A stretch of DNA of 52,773 bases from CALLPQ01 sp039819545 (GTDB lineage Bacteria > Pseudomonadota > Alphaproteobacteria > Caulobacterales > Parvularculaceae). Position numbers and translations under genes: made by a program. Location of the stretch: positions 1 through 52,773 of the forward strand of contig JBCBRS010000018.1 in assembly GCA_039819545.1 (NCBI GenBank), in the 5' to 3' direction. Shown here piece after piece: positions 1-8,993 of this stretch. The first letter of the stretch is position 1; each line of letters starts with the position of its first letter. The notes below the pieces were generated by a model. That model had not been told where the DNA came from. It worked only from the letters and a program-made list of their open reading frames with translations, and did not search any database.

Positions 1-150
1 AAACGCAGTCTAGATTCTTGAGTGGTCGCGCGTTCGAACCCAAAAACCGTGACGACACTTTTTGTGAACGCGCTCTAATACCTATGCGGCATAGAGCTTT
101 TGGCTAGGTAACACCAAGATAAGGTGCTTTTATCATAGGAGAGTAGCGGA

Positions 151-1461
151 CTAGCCCAAGCCGCGCTTTATCAAAACGCGGGTGACCACATCGCGGGCGG
201 CCATTTCAATCAGGTCGGCGTGGCATCGACTGATCTTTAGGCTGGTTGGAACCGATGTCAGTTCAGCCCGGATCGCCGCCGGGTCGGCCTTGCGTCGCCC
301 GCAGGAATTTGGCCACCGGGTCAGCTGCGCATCAGTATACCGCATACTGATGATCTCGATATCCAGTGGATTGTCATCGCGCGTTTGTTGTAAGGCGACT
401 TCGCGATATCCACGAGCGCGCATACCAGCAATCTCGACAACGCGGCCAGGGTCGGTGGTCCACAGCTTGAGATTTCTTGTTTGCATCATCTGATTGGTGG
501 GGGTCGATCTTCCGGCGTCCACGGAAAAAATGATCAGCTTTCCCCCTTTCGCCAGAATTCGCGCGCGTTCACCCACGCCGTTTGCAGCATAGTCTTCGAT
601 CGTTTCAATGCCGGTATTTTCCAGAATACCGCCATCACCAATATGCCAGTAGTGTAAGGCACCACCGTCACATGTTGACGGTATTTCAAGGGATGCCGGG
701 CCCAGTAATGGAGGAAAGCCTGCTGACGTGGCCAAGGCCAGAGCGACGGAAAAATCGTCTGGAACCGCTCTTGGGCATCCGGGAAGAGAAAATGACGCCG
801 TGCGCAGGACCGGGTGAGAAAACCGGTCCAGATCAACAGCCCCTTCGGGGATTGCGAGATTGGAAAAGACAAATCGCCGACCATCATCATACCGGGCGCC
901 ATTGATCAGTAATATCGGCTCCTCTGGAAGATCACCAAACGTTGCATCACGAACAATTTTATGATCGAGCGCGTTTTGTAAGGACGTTAATCGCCGGGTC
1001 GGACTGGAAAATCGATTGGGTCTTAAGACCTGCCTTATGCTGATGTCGCGCAGATAGTCATAACGCATGGTTTTTTTGAACACCGCAAAATCGTCGCTGG
1101 TACAGGGCGATGATCGACGGGTGGCAAGATCGCAAGGCCGCGGTTTATGGATCGCATAATAGGCCGCTGGAAAGCCGCCGCCCGACACACTAGAAATGTA
1201 GGCGGCCTGTTGTGCAATACCGGCCTCCGCCAACACTTCAAGCGCGGCCGCGCCAAAGACCGACGCACGTGACCCTCCTCCCGAAAGGGCGATGGCGATC
1301 ACCCCGCCCTGGTCCTGACCAGACCGAACCGGCGTCGCCCTATGCGGGGTCCCTATTGGTCCCGCTGAAGGGTCAATCAATGAATAATGAATTCTGTCGG
1401 GAAGAAAGATCGCGCATCCGCCGAGCGAAAGCACCGCAACAAAAATAGCAATCCACCGCAT
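151..1461 (-). CDS. Patatin-like phospholipase, predicted lipoprotein
   Basis: A 436-residue protein from the ATG at 1461. An upstream in-frame start adds 13 residues ahead of the signal peptide and is less likely. The N-terminus is a lipoprotein signal ending in LSLGGC, so it is probably membrane-anchored. Patatin marks are an oxyanion-type GGGSRA near residue 75, a nucleophile elbow SVSGGG near 105 and a catalytic Asp in GDGG near residue 285. These fit a Ser-Asp dyad acyl hydrolase acting on membrane lipids (family knowledge). Substrate is unknown. It is transcribed leftward and appears monocistronic. Confidence 0.85.
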   Translation of the reverse strand: MRWIAIFVAVLSLGGCAIFLPDRIHYSLIDPSAGPIGTPHRATPVRSGQDQGGVIAIALSGGGSRASVFGAAALEVLAEAGIAQQAAYISSVSGGGFPAAYYAIHKPRPCDLATRRSSPCTSDDFAVFKKTMRYDYLRDISIRQVLRPNRFSSPTRRLTSLQNALDHKIVRDATFGDLPEEPILLINGARYDDGRRFVFSNLAIPEGAVDLDRFSHPVLRTASFSLPGCPRAVPDDFSVALALATSAGFPPLLGPASLEIPSTCDGGALHYWHIGDGGILENTGIETIEDYAANGVGERARILAKGGKLIIFSVDAGRSTPTNQMMQTRNLKLWTTDPGRVVEIAGMRARGYREVALQQTRDDNPLDIEIISMRYTDAQLTRWPNSCGRRKADPAAIRAELTSVPTSLKISRCHADLIEMAARDVVTRVLIKRGLG

Positions 1462-1790
1462 AATAAAGCCCCCGCCTTGTGTGCGCCCGCAGCGTAGCAT
1501 CTGCGGGCCTAGGCGTCATCGGCTTAATGGGGCTTTTGTTTTCGCTGTCAAGGACCCCCGCTGTCTCTGGGCCACGCTGGCTCTCTCGGCCACGTTGTCT
1601 GGGGGCCACGCTGGCTCGCTGGGCCAGGCTGTCTGGGGCCCCCGGGATCTCGGGCCCGCTATGTCTCGGAGGTGACACCTGCGTTGCCGTGCACCCCCAA
1701 CTTCGAGTAAAAGGCCAAAGCCGTGTGACGAGGGGGAGGGCAAGCACCCCTGATGGCGCTGCCCCGATAATCGTCTTCACACGGCGCTTT
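1462..1790. other. Intergenic region with short tandem repeat and inverted repeat
   Basis: There is no convincing gene here. At 1569-1638 four imperfect GC-rich units (18, 16, 18 and 16 nt, core GGCCACGYTG) follow head to tail. A 9-bp inverted repeat (GCCGTGTGA at 1720-1728, TCACACGGC at 1777-1785) lies just past the nrdB stop. It could form part of the nrdB terminator, but its 48-nt loop is long and no clean T-run follows on the nrdB strand. Confidence 0.5.
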
Positions 1791-2849
1791 TTACTCCGCC
1801 GCAACGGGCCGCGCGGCTTTCCACTTGTCAAACTGGCCCCAAACGCCCTCATCCCCGTGCCATTCGCCTTTGGTGGCGCCTTTGGAATATTCCGTGGCGC
1901 GGGCTTCGAAGAAGTTGGCGTGTTCGACGCCGTTCAAAATTTCCGTCAGCCAGGGCAGCGGGTGTTTTTCAATCCCGTAGAGTTTGGGCAGGTCAAGCTG
2001 ACCCAGGCGCCAGTCGGCGATATAGCGGATGTAGTTCTTGATATCATCCGGGGTCATCCCATCGACGGGGCCCATCTCAAAGGCGAGATCGATAAACTTG
2101 TCTTCCAGTCCCACCACCGTCTCACAGCACTGGATGATGTCATCGGCCACCGCCTTGGTCACGCAGCCGGTTTCCTTGGCGAAGGCGTGGTAGAGCTTGA
2201 TCATCCCCTCGCAATGGAGGCTCTCGTCACGGATCGACCAGGTTACGATCTGGCCCATGCCTTTCATCTTGTTCTGACGCGGGAAATTCATCAGCATGGC
2301 GAAGGAGGCAAACAGCTGCAGCCCCTCGGTGAAGCCGCCGAACATCGCAACCGTGCGCGCGATATCGGCTTCTGTCTCAACGCCGAACCCTTGCATGTAA
2401 TCATGCTTGTCGCTCATCTCCTTATATTCCATGAACGCGCCGAATTCACTTTCGGGCATGCCGATCGTCTCCAGCAGGAGCGCATAAGCCGCGATATGGA
2501 TGGTCTCCATATTGGAGAACGCCGACAGCATCATCTTCACCTCGGTGGGTTTGAAGACGCGGGCGTAGCGTTCCATGTAATTGTCGTTCACTTCCACATC
2601 CGACTGGGTGAAGAACCGGAAAATCTGGGTCAACAGATTGCGCTCACTATCAGTAAGCTTGTTCGCCCAATCCTTGCAGTCCTCGCCCAATGGCACCTCT
2701 TCGGGCATCCAATGCACCTGCTGCTGGCGTTTCCAGAAATCGAACGCCCACGGATAGCGGAACGGCTTATAGCTGTGGGAGGCGGTCTGAAGACCGGTTT
2801 TGCACATTTCATTCAGCGGCCCGGCAAGCGGTTCGGCAGCGTCCAGCAT
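1791..2849 (-). CDS. nrdB: Ribonucleoside-diphosphate reductase, class Ia beta subunit
   Basis: A 352-residue R2 subunit that houses the diiron-tyrosyl radical cofactor used by NrdA to make dNTPs aerobically. The metal and radical residues are visible: Asp84 (TQSDVEV), Glu115 and His118 with the radical Tyr122 in METIHIAAY, then Glu175, Glu209 and His212 (RDESLH). The first four fall at the E. coli R2 numbers. nrdA is not in the window, so nrdB is a separate unit. Two NrdR-type boxes precede it. Confidence 0.95.
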   Translation of the reverse strand: MLDAAEPLAGPLNEMCKTGLQTASHSYKPFRYPWAFDFWKRQQQVHWMPEEVPLGEDCKDWANKLTDSERNLLTQIFRFFTQSDVEVNDNYMERYARVFKPTEVKMMLSAFSNMETIHIAAYALLLETIGMPESEFGAFMEYKEMSDKHDYMQGFGVETEADIARTVAMFGGFTEGLQLFASFAMLMNFPRQNKMKGMGQIVTWSIRDESLHCEGMIKLYHAFAKETGCVTKAVADDIIQCCETVVGLEDKFIDLAFEMGPVDGMTPDDIKNYIRYIADWRLGQLDLPKLYGIEKHPLPWLTEILNGVEHANFFEARATEYSKGATKGEWHGDEGVWGQFDKWKAARPVAAE

Positions 2850-2893
2850 GGGGATTTATCCTTTTCCATTTCGCCTCAAAAACGAGGTCGATA

Positions 2894-2939
2894 TTACCTT
2901 ATTTTGTGCTTTTTCCCATCATACCCCCAAGATATGGGG
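2894..2939 (-). promoter_or_regulatory. Tandem NrdR-type boxes upstream of nrdB
   Basis: Read on the minus strand, CCCCATATCTTGGGG (2939-2925) is followed by the weaker CACAAAATAAGGTAA (2908-2894). Their starts are exactly 31 bp apart, about three helical turns. NrdR boxes typically occur as such pairs with consensus near ACACWATATMTWGTG. The first box is a strong palindrome; the second matches only in its left half. Position 45-90 bp upstream of the nrdB ATG suits repression of RNR transcription. NrdR itself is not in the window. Confidence 0.55.
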
Positions 2940-3076
2940 TCTGGCGCGTAGTTTGACGATGAACCGTGGGGGAAATCAACACTTGACCCCGGCAATGGGG
3001 AAAAGAATCAGTGCGACCGATTGGGTCGGAGATGAGAGAGCACGCGGGGCGACCCCCCCCCCTCTTTCCTGGGCCC

Positions 3077-3397
3077 TTACTCCTGCGGGGCGGAGGGTAG
3101 GTCCTCAATCGTGACAATTGTCTTGCGGGGGTTACGGCGCAGCTCAAGCAGAAGTCGATATTGCTTATCGCGTTGCTCCTTCAAAGAGCGCAAACCGTGT
3201 TCTGGCAACAGACGGCTAAGGCGGGTATTGCCGCTGCCCCCGCGAAATTGCTGATCAAAGAGGCTTTGGGAAAAGCCTTCGGCTCGCCCGCCTTGCCGCG
3301 CATCGGCATCACCGCCGGAAAAATCTGCGACCCGGCGCTCGCGTGTGGTCGCAACAATTGCCCTTCCCGACAGAAGGATGTCACGCGCCTCCCCCAT
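3077..3397 (-). CDS. Hypothetical protein, 106 aa
   Basis: No family recognised. The frame is hydrophilic and charged, ending with a probable helix (residues about 68-95, rich in Leu/Arg/Glu/Lys), and codon choice resembles neighbouring genes (many CGC, GGC, GAG). A stop lies two codons before the ATG, so this is the only start, and no Shine-Dalgarno is visible. It sits 75 bp downstream of the methyltransferase on the same strand and could be co-transcribed. Two overlapping frames are also open here, so the call is tentative. Confidence 0.45.
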   Translation of the reverse strand: MGEARDILLSGRAIVATTRERRVADFSGGDADARQGGRAEGFSQSLFDQQFRGGSGNTRLSRLLPEHGLRSLKEQRDKQYRLLLELRRNPRKTIVTIEDLPSAPQE

Positions 3398-3472
3398 CGC
3401 AAATCACAGCAAGCTTGGCACCCTGCAAAGACGAGCAGCGGACAGGTGCCGCACTTGCGCCACGCTACCCCG

Positions 3473-4276
3473 TCAGCCATCCGTCTTGTCCGGACGGCCC
3501 AGAGCATTACCAATGCGGTTGGCGTAAAGGTCGTAGTTCCAGTATTTCTCGTCGATATCCGGCGGCTCTGCGCCATTGCGCGCGTGGGCGTCGGTCAAGA
3601 GCGTCTCGAACGCCGTCTCACCAAAGCGCACCATATGCAAACCAGAATAGCTCAGCGGTGGTTCTGATGTGGCGTTGCGCGACATCATACCCAGATCGGT
3701 GAGCCCGTCATACTCGGCCAGCACGTCTTGAACCGCCTGCTGTACGCCCTGGTGAAAGGCATCGTGGAACAGGATGTGCGCGCCCGGTTTCAGATGCTCA
3801 TAGACCCCGCGAAAGTCTTCCTTGACCGCGGCGTAAGTATGCACCGCATCGATAAAGACGAGGTCAGTCATGCCGCCGATTTTGGCCAGCGCCTTTTCGG
3901 TATCGTCCGGTGAATAGCCCTCCACCAAATGATACCGCCCGAACAGTTCGGACGCGTGGGGGCGAAAGTTCGACAGATCCGGGTCGAGACCCACAATCGC
4001 GCCGCGGCCATTGGCTTCCATGGCGGCGGCGATGATCCGTGCAGAGCCGCCCCAGCGCACACCGATTTCCAGAACCGCTTCGGGCTTCAGGCCCCGGATC
4101 AGACCATAGAGCAGGATGCGATCGCCCAGCGGCATATCGTGCGGCTCCGAGAAGACAACGCCGATGCGGTCTTCGGACCGGTTGCCCACAAGGCGCGGGC
4201 GCGCCCCGTGCTGGGCCATCATTTGCAGCTGTTCCCCCAGGGATTTAGCCTTTGCCTTTAATCCAAGCCCGAACAT
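3473..4276 (-). CDS. Class I SAM-dependent methyltransferase (Methyltransf_24/CmcI-like)
   Basis: A 267-residue protein. ATG 4276 is preferred over GTG 4282 because GGAG then sits 8 nt upstream. The SAM motif I is VLEIGVRWGGSA near residue 70, followed by an acidic residue in GLDPD, then LVFIDAVHTY and the post-motif LKPGAHILFHDAFH. This layout fits small-molecule or sugar methyltransferases of the CmcI/TylF-like group. It is next to the polysaccharide polymerase and flippase genes on the same strand as the polymerase, so methylation of a surface glycan is a reasonable inference. Substrate cannot be read from sequence. Confidence 0.8.
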   Translation of the reverse strand: MFGLGLKAKAKSLGEQLQMMAQHGARPRLVGNRSEDRIGVVFSEPHDMPLGDRILLYGLIRGLKPEAVLEIGVRWGGSARIIAAAMEANGRGAIVGLDPDLSNFRPHASELFGRYHLVEGYSPDDTEKALAKIGGMTDLVFIDAVHTYAAVKEDFRGVYEHLKPGAHILFHDAFHQGVQQAVQDVLAEYDGLTDLGMMSRNATSEPPLSYSGLHMVRFGETAFETLLTDAHARNGAEPPDIDEKYWNYDLYANRIGNALGRPDKTDG

Positions 4277-4350
4277 CGGCACGTCTCCGTCGTTATCTCA
4301 TCACAGCCCTGCGCGTGCAGGGTATGGCCGGGGGCGTATATACCCGGTCA

Positions 4351-6087
4351 TCACTCGTCGGTGGGCGGTGCATATTGGCGCAAATGCGCGGGCAGCGCAC
4401 GGGTGCGTTTGGCTTGCTTGCGTTCGGCATTTTTACGCGCCAGCGCTTGCGCCTCCGCATCGCGCACTCCGGCCCGTTCGGTCTGCTTTTCGGTGGCCTT
4501 GCGGATAGACTGGGTCGCTGAGGGGCCGAGACCGGATTTCGCCGCGCCGCCACCGTCAGCTAGCGCACCCTCAACCCCCAGACCCGCAAAATCGCTCTGG
4601 CGTTCCGCCTCGACAATCCGCCGTATACTGACGCAAAGCCCAGCGATAGAGAAATACAGGATCGGCAAAGGCGGGTTCGACGAGGTGGTGGCAATGATCA
4701 AAATGATTGCCACCATGGCGGCAAAGGCGCCGCGGGCATACGCCGATAATTCCGGGGCCTGATTTTTTGACAGGCCCATGGCCCGGAAGGCCGCCCAAAG
4801 CGCGCTCAACAAAATGCCGGCGAAAAAAAATAGCCCCACTAGACCCTTGGCCAGGGCGACCTGAATGTAGCTGTTGACGAGGTCAATGATGCCTTGCCCT
4901 TGCGTCAGCTCCATCATTTTCGGATGTTCATAATAAGTGGTGGAGCCAAAGGCTGGGCGCTCCATGATTACCTCGGTTCCATTCTTGAATAGCTTTTGAC
5001 GATAGCTGATCGTCTCATCAGCCTCTGCTGTGCCGCCATTGACGAACGGCAAAGCGTTGATGATCCCGTCGCCCATGGGCGATATCAGGATACCGGTGGC
5101 GAATATTGCGCCCACAAACCCCATAAGGATTGAGCGGCTGAACCCCTTGGGGCCAACAGCAAAATAGCTGGCGATTGCAATGATCCCGCCCAGCCATGGG
5201 CCCCGGGAGAAAGTAAACAGAAGGGCGCCTGCAAAACCACCGATGCCAGACAGCCCCATAAAACGCGATACCTTTGAGTTCATCACGGCGAAGGCGATGC
5301 ACATGGTCACCACGAGGACAAAGCCAAATTCAATGGGTCCGATCAAGGACGCGTATACGCGCAAGAACCCTGACCGGTAGACATAAGGGGATGCCACCTC
5401 ACCGTGCCAGTTCATGGCGGGCATGGCGTAAAAATGCCAGGAAAACACTGTCTCCAGCAGAGCTACCCCAGCTAACGCAAGGATAGGCACCACCAACGCC
5501 ACGCAAATGACGCGGAAATCTTCGAACGAGCGGGACCACCGGCTCATAACGAAGTACGGTAGGCACGTCGTCAGGAATAAGATCCAGATACTGCGTAAGC
5601 CATTGGTAACGCTGGTATCACGAAAGGCCAACACAACGCTGAGCAGGACGAACGCGATCATAAAAAAATCAGTGAGCGCCGCCCCCTTAACCGATCGAAA
5701 AATACGGCCCGTGTGGAAGAGCGCGCCCACCAATATCGTGATCGACATTAGGAGGGGCGGCGATATTGGGAACAGTTGATTGATCCCGGCGAAACCCGGT
5801 ATCCCGAGTTCTTGCGGCGGCAATGCGCAAACAAGCACCAGGAAAAGCGCCGCCAGGTTTTTTTCCAGCCGCAGCACAGCGACCAACCCAACAACAGCGC
5901 CAACGGCAAGGATCATGATCCAGAAGTTCGGAGAGAGAAACCCAATCGCTGTGACGAAAAGAAAGATGTTCCGCCACAAATCAATCCGCTTGGGCGCAAC
6001 AATATCCTTGAACACATAGCGCGCAGCAAAAAACACCCCAAAGAGAATGGGGAGGAGGAGCACAAGCGCCTTGATATTATTGAGCAC
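4351..6087 (-). CDS. O-antigen ligase/polymerase-like membrane protein (Wzy_C)
   Basis: About 578 residues with ten or more hydrophobic segments. The GTG at 6087, preceded by GGGAG at 5 nt, is preferred; upstream sequence in this frame is not protein-like. The Wzy_C signature region FSRGPWLGG lies mid-protein after a long periplasmic loop region. Family members polymerise O-units or ligate glycans to carriers at the periplasmic face. The C-terminal ~80 residues are hydrophilic, Ala/Arg/Lys-rich and probably disordered. It is divergent from the flippase gene, consistent with a polysaccharide export locus. Confidence 0.82.
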   Translation of the reverse strand: MLNNIKALVLLLPILFGVFFAARYVFKDIVAPKRIDLWRNIFLFVTAIGFLSPNFWIMILAVGAVVGLVAVLRLEKNLAALFLVLVCALPPQELGIPGFAGINQLFPISPPLLMSITILVGALFHTGRIFRSVKGAALTDFFMIAFVLLSVVLAFRDTSVTNGLRSIWILFLTTCLPYFVMSRWSRSFEDFRVICVALVVPILALAGVALLETVFSWHFYAMPAMNWHGEVASPYVYRSGFLRVYASLIGPIEFGFVLVVTMCIAFAVMNSKVSRFMGLSGIGGFAGALLFTFSRGPWLGGIIAIASYFAVGPKGFSRSILMGFVGAIFATGILISPMGDGIINALPFVNGGTAEADETISYRQKLFKNGTEVIMERPAFGSTTYYEHPKMMELTQGQGIIDLVNSYIQVALAKGLVGLFFFAGILLSALWAAFRAMGLSKNQAPELSAYARGAFAAMVAIILIIATTSSNPPLPILYFSIAGLCVSIRRIVEAERQSDFAGLGVEGALADGGGAAKSGLGPSATQSIRKATEKQTERAGVRDAEAQALARKNAERKQAKRTRALPAHLRQYAPPTDE

Positions 6088-6388
6088 CCAAGGCTCCCGG
6101 ACCAAAACCAAACAGAACGCTGATAGCCGTTTTTGCCGGGGCAGGCAAACACCCGAACACCATATCCAAGTGCCAATTTTAACGCTGCTGCAAGGCAATG
6201 AGGCGTATGGGTCTTGCGCAGGCCGATGAATAATCGGTTACCAGCTCCGCCCGCCTCCGTGGGCCAACCACCGCAAACCTTGTTTGACCCGATAACCATG
6301 GTAGACGGGCACACGGCGAACGGGCCCAAGAGTGCGCTATCGATTACGCTTGCCAAAGGCCATGTAGGTTTAATCCCCGTAATGACGA
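6088..6388. promoter_or_regulatory. Divergent promoter region, polymerase/flippase
   Basis: A 301-bp intergenic stretch between the leftward polymerase and the rightward flippase. Open frames in it lack ribosome binding sites and family resemblance. It must hold promoters for both directions, but I do not see a clear -35/-10 pair. Confidence 0.4.
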
Positions 6389-7819
6389 ATGGAAATCATC
6401 TCCGCAATGACCGGCGCCCCGCCCACTACCGATCATGATCTGGCACCGTTACCAGATACCGCCGCAGACGCGACTGGTCCCGTCGCAGAACGTGCTCCCC
6501 TAAAACAGCGCGTTCTACAAAGCGGCGCCGTCTCGGTCATCGGGTTTGGCACTGGTCAGGTCATCCGCCTGATCTCAAATCTGATCATGACACGGCTGCT
6601 CACCGCCGATGCGTTTGGCCTGATGGCAATTACGATTTCGCTCCAGGTGCTGATGATCATGATCTCTGATGTGGGGATCAATACCAGTGTGATCCGCAGC
6701 AAGGAAAGCGAAAACCCCCGATACCTTGCCACCGCTTTTGCCATGCAGTTGGCGCGCGGTGTCCTTGTGGCCCTGATTATTGTGTTGGTGGCCGCCGGGG
6801 TGATGATCCTCAATGCCCGCGAGGTCTTTAATCCCGATACGGTCTTTACCGACCCGCGTCTGCCGTTATTTTTGCTGATCATTGCCGTTTGCGGTCTGTT
6901 GGAGGGGGCACGGTCCCTGAAAATGGTGTTATGCCAGCGTGACCTAAAGATGGAACGACTGGTCGCGCTGGAGATTACGGCACAAATCATTGCGGTACTG
7001 ACGATGATTGGCGCTTACTTTTCAGGCGCAGGGGCGTTTTCACTGGTTATTGGTGCTCTCGCTTCAACGGCTGTCACGACGGCGGGCTCCCATCTTTTTT
7101 TGAAAGGTCCGGCCATCGGTATCGGATTTGACCGGGCGCATTTCGGTGAGATTTTCAGCTTTGGCAAATGGCTGCTGGTCGCGTCTTTTGCCGGCTTTAT
7201 CACCCAGCGTGGTGACCATTTTATCTTTGGTTCAGTCATGCCGCGCGAGGATTATGGATATTACGCAATCGCAACGATCTGGATTACCGTTGCGTTGGTC
7301 CTTTCTGACATCCTTCAGCGCCGGATAATCTACACGTCGCTGGCTGAAGTGTGGCGCGAACGCAAACAGGATCTGACTTCGGTCTATTATCAATATCGAA
7401 CCTATCTCGATCTTGGATGTCTAATGATATTTTTTGCGATCCTGTTTCTCTCAGATTTCGCCTTCACCATTCTTTACCCTACAGATTATGGTGGGGTCGT
7501 CGGTTACCTGAAGGTGCTTGGCTTAATCGTCCTGGCGTTGCCCTTTCACCTCCTAAGCTCACTCTTGCTAGCGGTTGGGGAAAGCCGCAATTTCATGGTT
7601 ATCACGCTGTTTCCGATGGTATTCATGCTGGTGCTGACACCGCTGGTCCTGCACCTAACCGATTTGAAAACTGCCATCATTTTCTCAACTCTGGCACAGC
7701 TTTCCATTGCGCCCATCTGCTGGGTGCTGACCCGTCGCCATGTTCGGCTCTCTGCCTTGCGCGAGTTACCGATGATGGTCATTGCCCTCTTGGCGGCCTC
7801 TTTGTTTGTCGTGAATTAA
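6389..7819 (+). CDS. Lipopolysaccharide/oligosaccharide flippase (Wzx-like, MOP superfamily)
   Basis: A 476-residue polytopic membrane protein. A hydrophilic N-terminal extension of about 40 residues precedes the first segment (SGAVSVIGFGTGQVIRLISN), which matches the start of the polysaccharide synthesis/flippase family, and roughly twelve hydrophobic helices follow. Members flip undecaprenyl-linked glycan units across the inner membrane. ATG 6407 is an alternative start; neither has a clear Shine-Dalgarno. The glycosyltransferase gene starts 13 bp downstream, implying an operon. Confidence 0.85.
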   Translation: MEIISAMTGAPPTTDHDLAPLPDTAADATGPVAERAPLKQRVLQSGAVSVIGFGTGQVIRLISNLIMTRLLTADAFGLMAITISLQVLMIMISDVGINTSVIRSKESENPRYLATAFAMQLARGVLVALIIVLVAAGVMILNAREVFNPDTVFTDPRLPLFLLIIAVCGLLEGARSLKMVLCQRDLKMERLVALEITAQIIAVLTMIGAYFSGAGAFSLVIGALASTAVTTAGSHLFLKGPAIGIGFDRAHFGEIFSFGKWLLVASFAGFITQRGDHFIFGSVMPREDYGYYAIATIWITVALVLSDILQRRIIYTSLAEVWRERKQDLTSVYYQYRTYLDLGCLMIFFAILFLSDFAFTILYPTDYGGVVGYLKVLGLIVLALPFHLLSSLLLAVGESRNFMVITLFPMVFMLVLTPLVLHLTDLKTAIIFSTLAQLSIAPICWVLTRRHVRLSALRELPMMVIALLAASLFVVN

Positions 7820-7832
7820 GCACGGTCATTTG

Positions 7833-8936
7833 ATGCAAAAACTTACCATCACTTTTGTCGTTTGTAATCCCGACCTGTCTGGCGGCGACCGGATAATTGC
7901 CGATCATGCCCAGCGGCTGAAAGCAAAAGGGCACCGCGTCCAGATGCTGGCTATCGACAAAACCCACCTTTCGCCTCGCGCCGTGTTGAGATCGGTTGTA
8001 AAGACGAAGCGCTTGCCCGCCTCACCCATCAATACCCAGCATTTTGATCAGGCTGGCCTTGATCTAATCTTATTAAAGCGCCCAAATGGTCCGTCAGCAG
8101 AGGACTTTCCCAACGCGGATATCATCATTGCCACCTGGTGGGAAACCGCCGAGTGGATTCGTGATCTGGGTCCCGAAAAAGGCCGCAAGGTGTATTTCAT
8201 CCAAGGCTATGAGCCGCTTTACCCCGGCGCGCCGGAACCCGAACGCGTGCGCGAGACCTATCGCATGCCCTTTGCGCAAATCGGGGTATGCCGCTGGCTT
8301 TGTGACAAGGTCGAAGCTGACAATACCGGCCCCAATACTCAGTCCTGCGTCCTGGTGGAAAACGGCATTGATCTTGACCGCTTCCGCGCTGTCGAACGGT
8401 CCCGGAACACGCCGCCCGTTGTCGGGTATATGTACTCTTCAGCCACGTTCAAAAATCCAGGCCTCGCCATCGCCACCCTGGCCACGCTGGAAAAGCAGAT
8501 GCCGGAACTGGAATTTCTGGTGTTCAGTGCACAAGAGCCGGTGGCAGATCATCGTTTTCCCGCCCGCACCCGCTTTGTAAAGCGCCCTGCTCAAGCCGAC
8601 ATTCCCAAACTCTACGCCGACTGCGATGCCTGGCTGGTGACCAGCGACCATGAAGGGTTCGGGCTGCCGATTATTGAAGCCATGGCCTGCGGCACGCCCG
8701 TCATCTCGACCGAGGCCGGTATCGCCGCGCAAGCAGTAACCGCCGATAACGGCTTTTTGAGCGCAGAACGCACGCCGGGGGCATTGGCGGCGGGCGTTGA
8801 AACTATCCTTACCGACACACCGGAGAACTGGGCGCACCTGTCTCGCAACGCACGGGTAACCGCAGAACGCTTCACGTGGGCGCGTGCCAGTGCTGCGTTT
8901 GAGGCGGCCTTGTTTGAGGCCGTGAAACAGCAGTGA
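7833..8936 (+). CDS. Glycosyltransferase, GT4-like (GT-B fold)
   Basis: A 367-residue protein starting at ATG 7833; a TTG one codon earlier is less likely. N-terminal Rossmann half: ITFVVCNPDLSGGDRI. C-terminal donor-binding half contains the GT4 E-x7-E type motif in EGFGLPIIEAMACGTPVI near residue 275, and the acceptor/donor linker VENGIDLDRF. It probably transfers a sugar to a lipid-linked glycan at the cytoplasmic face for the adjacent flippase. Sugar specificity cannot be inferred. Confidence 0.88.
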   Translation: MQKLTITFVVCNPDLSGGDRIIADHAQRLKAKGHRVQMLAIDKTHLSPRAVLRSVVKTKRLPASPINTQHFDQAGLDLILLKRPNGPSAEDFPNADIIIATWWETAEWIRDLGPEKGRKVYFIQGYEPLYPGAPEPERVRETYRMPFAQIGVCRWLCDKVEADNTGPNTQSCVLVENGIDLDRFRAVERSRNTPPVVGYMYSSATFKNPGLAIATLATLEKQMPELEFLVFSAQEPVADHRFPARTRFVKRPAQADIPKLYADCDAWLVTSDHEGFGLPIIEAMACGTPVISTEAGIAAQAVTADNGFLSAERTPGALAAGVETILTDTPENWAHLSRNARVTAERFTWARASAAFEAALFEAVKQQ

Positions 8937-8993
8937 TCCAAGATGCCTGCGTGGCGCTATAGGCTAGTATCACGACCAAACGGATGCGCCGCC

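Noticed and set aside
1..60. A tRNA 3' end suggested by GTTCGAACCC
   Set aside because: The bases around it do not form a five-pair T-arm, and no acceptor or anticodon arm is present.
1479..2951. A 490-codon open frame on the plus strand
   Set aside because: It is antisense to nrdB, whose diiron and radical residues are intact; the product has no recognisable motif and no Shine-Dalgarno.
3181..3576. A 131-codon minus-strand frame with several Cys
   Set aside because: It overlaps the end of the methyltransferase gene and the better-looking 106-codon frame, and composition is not protein-like.
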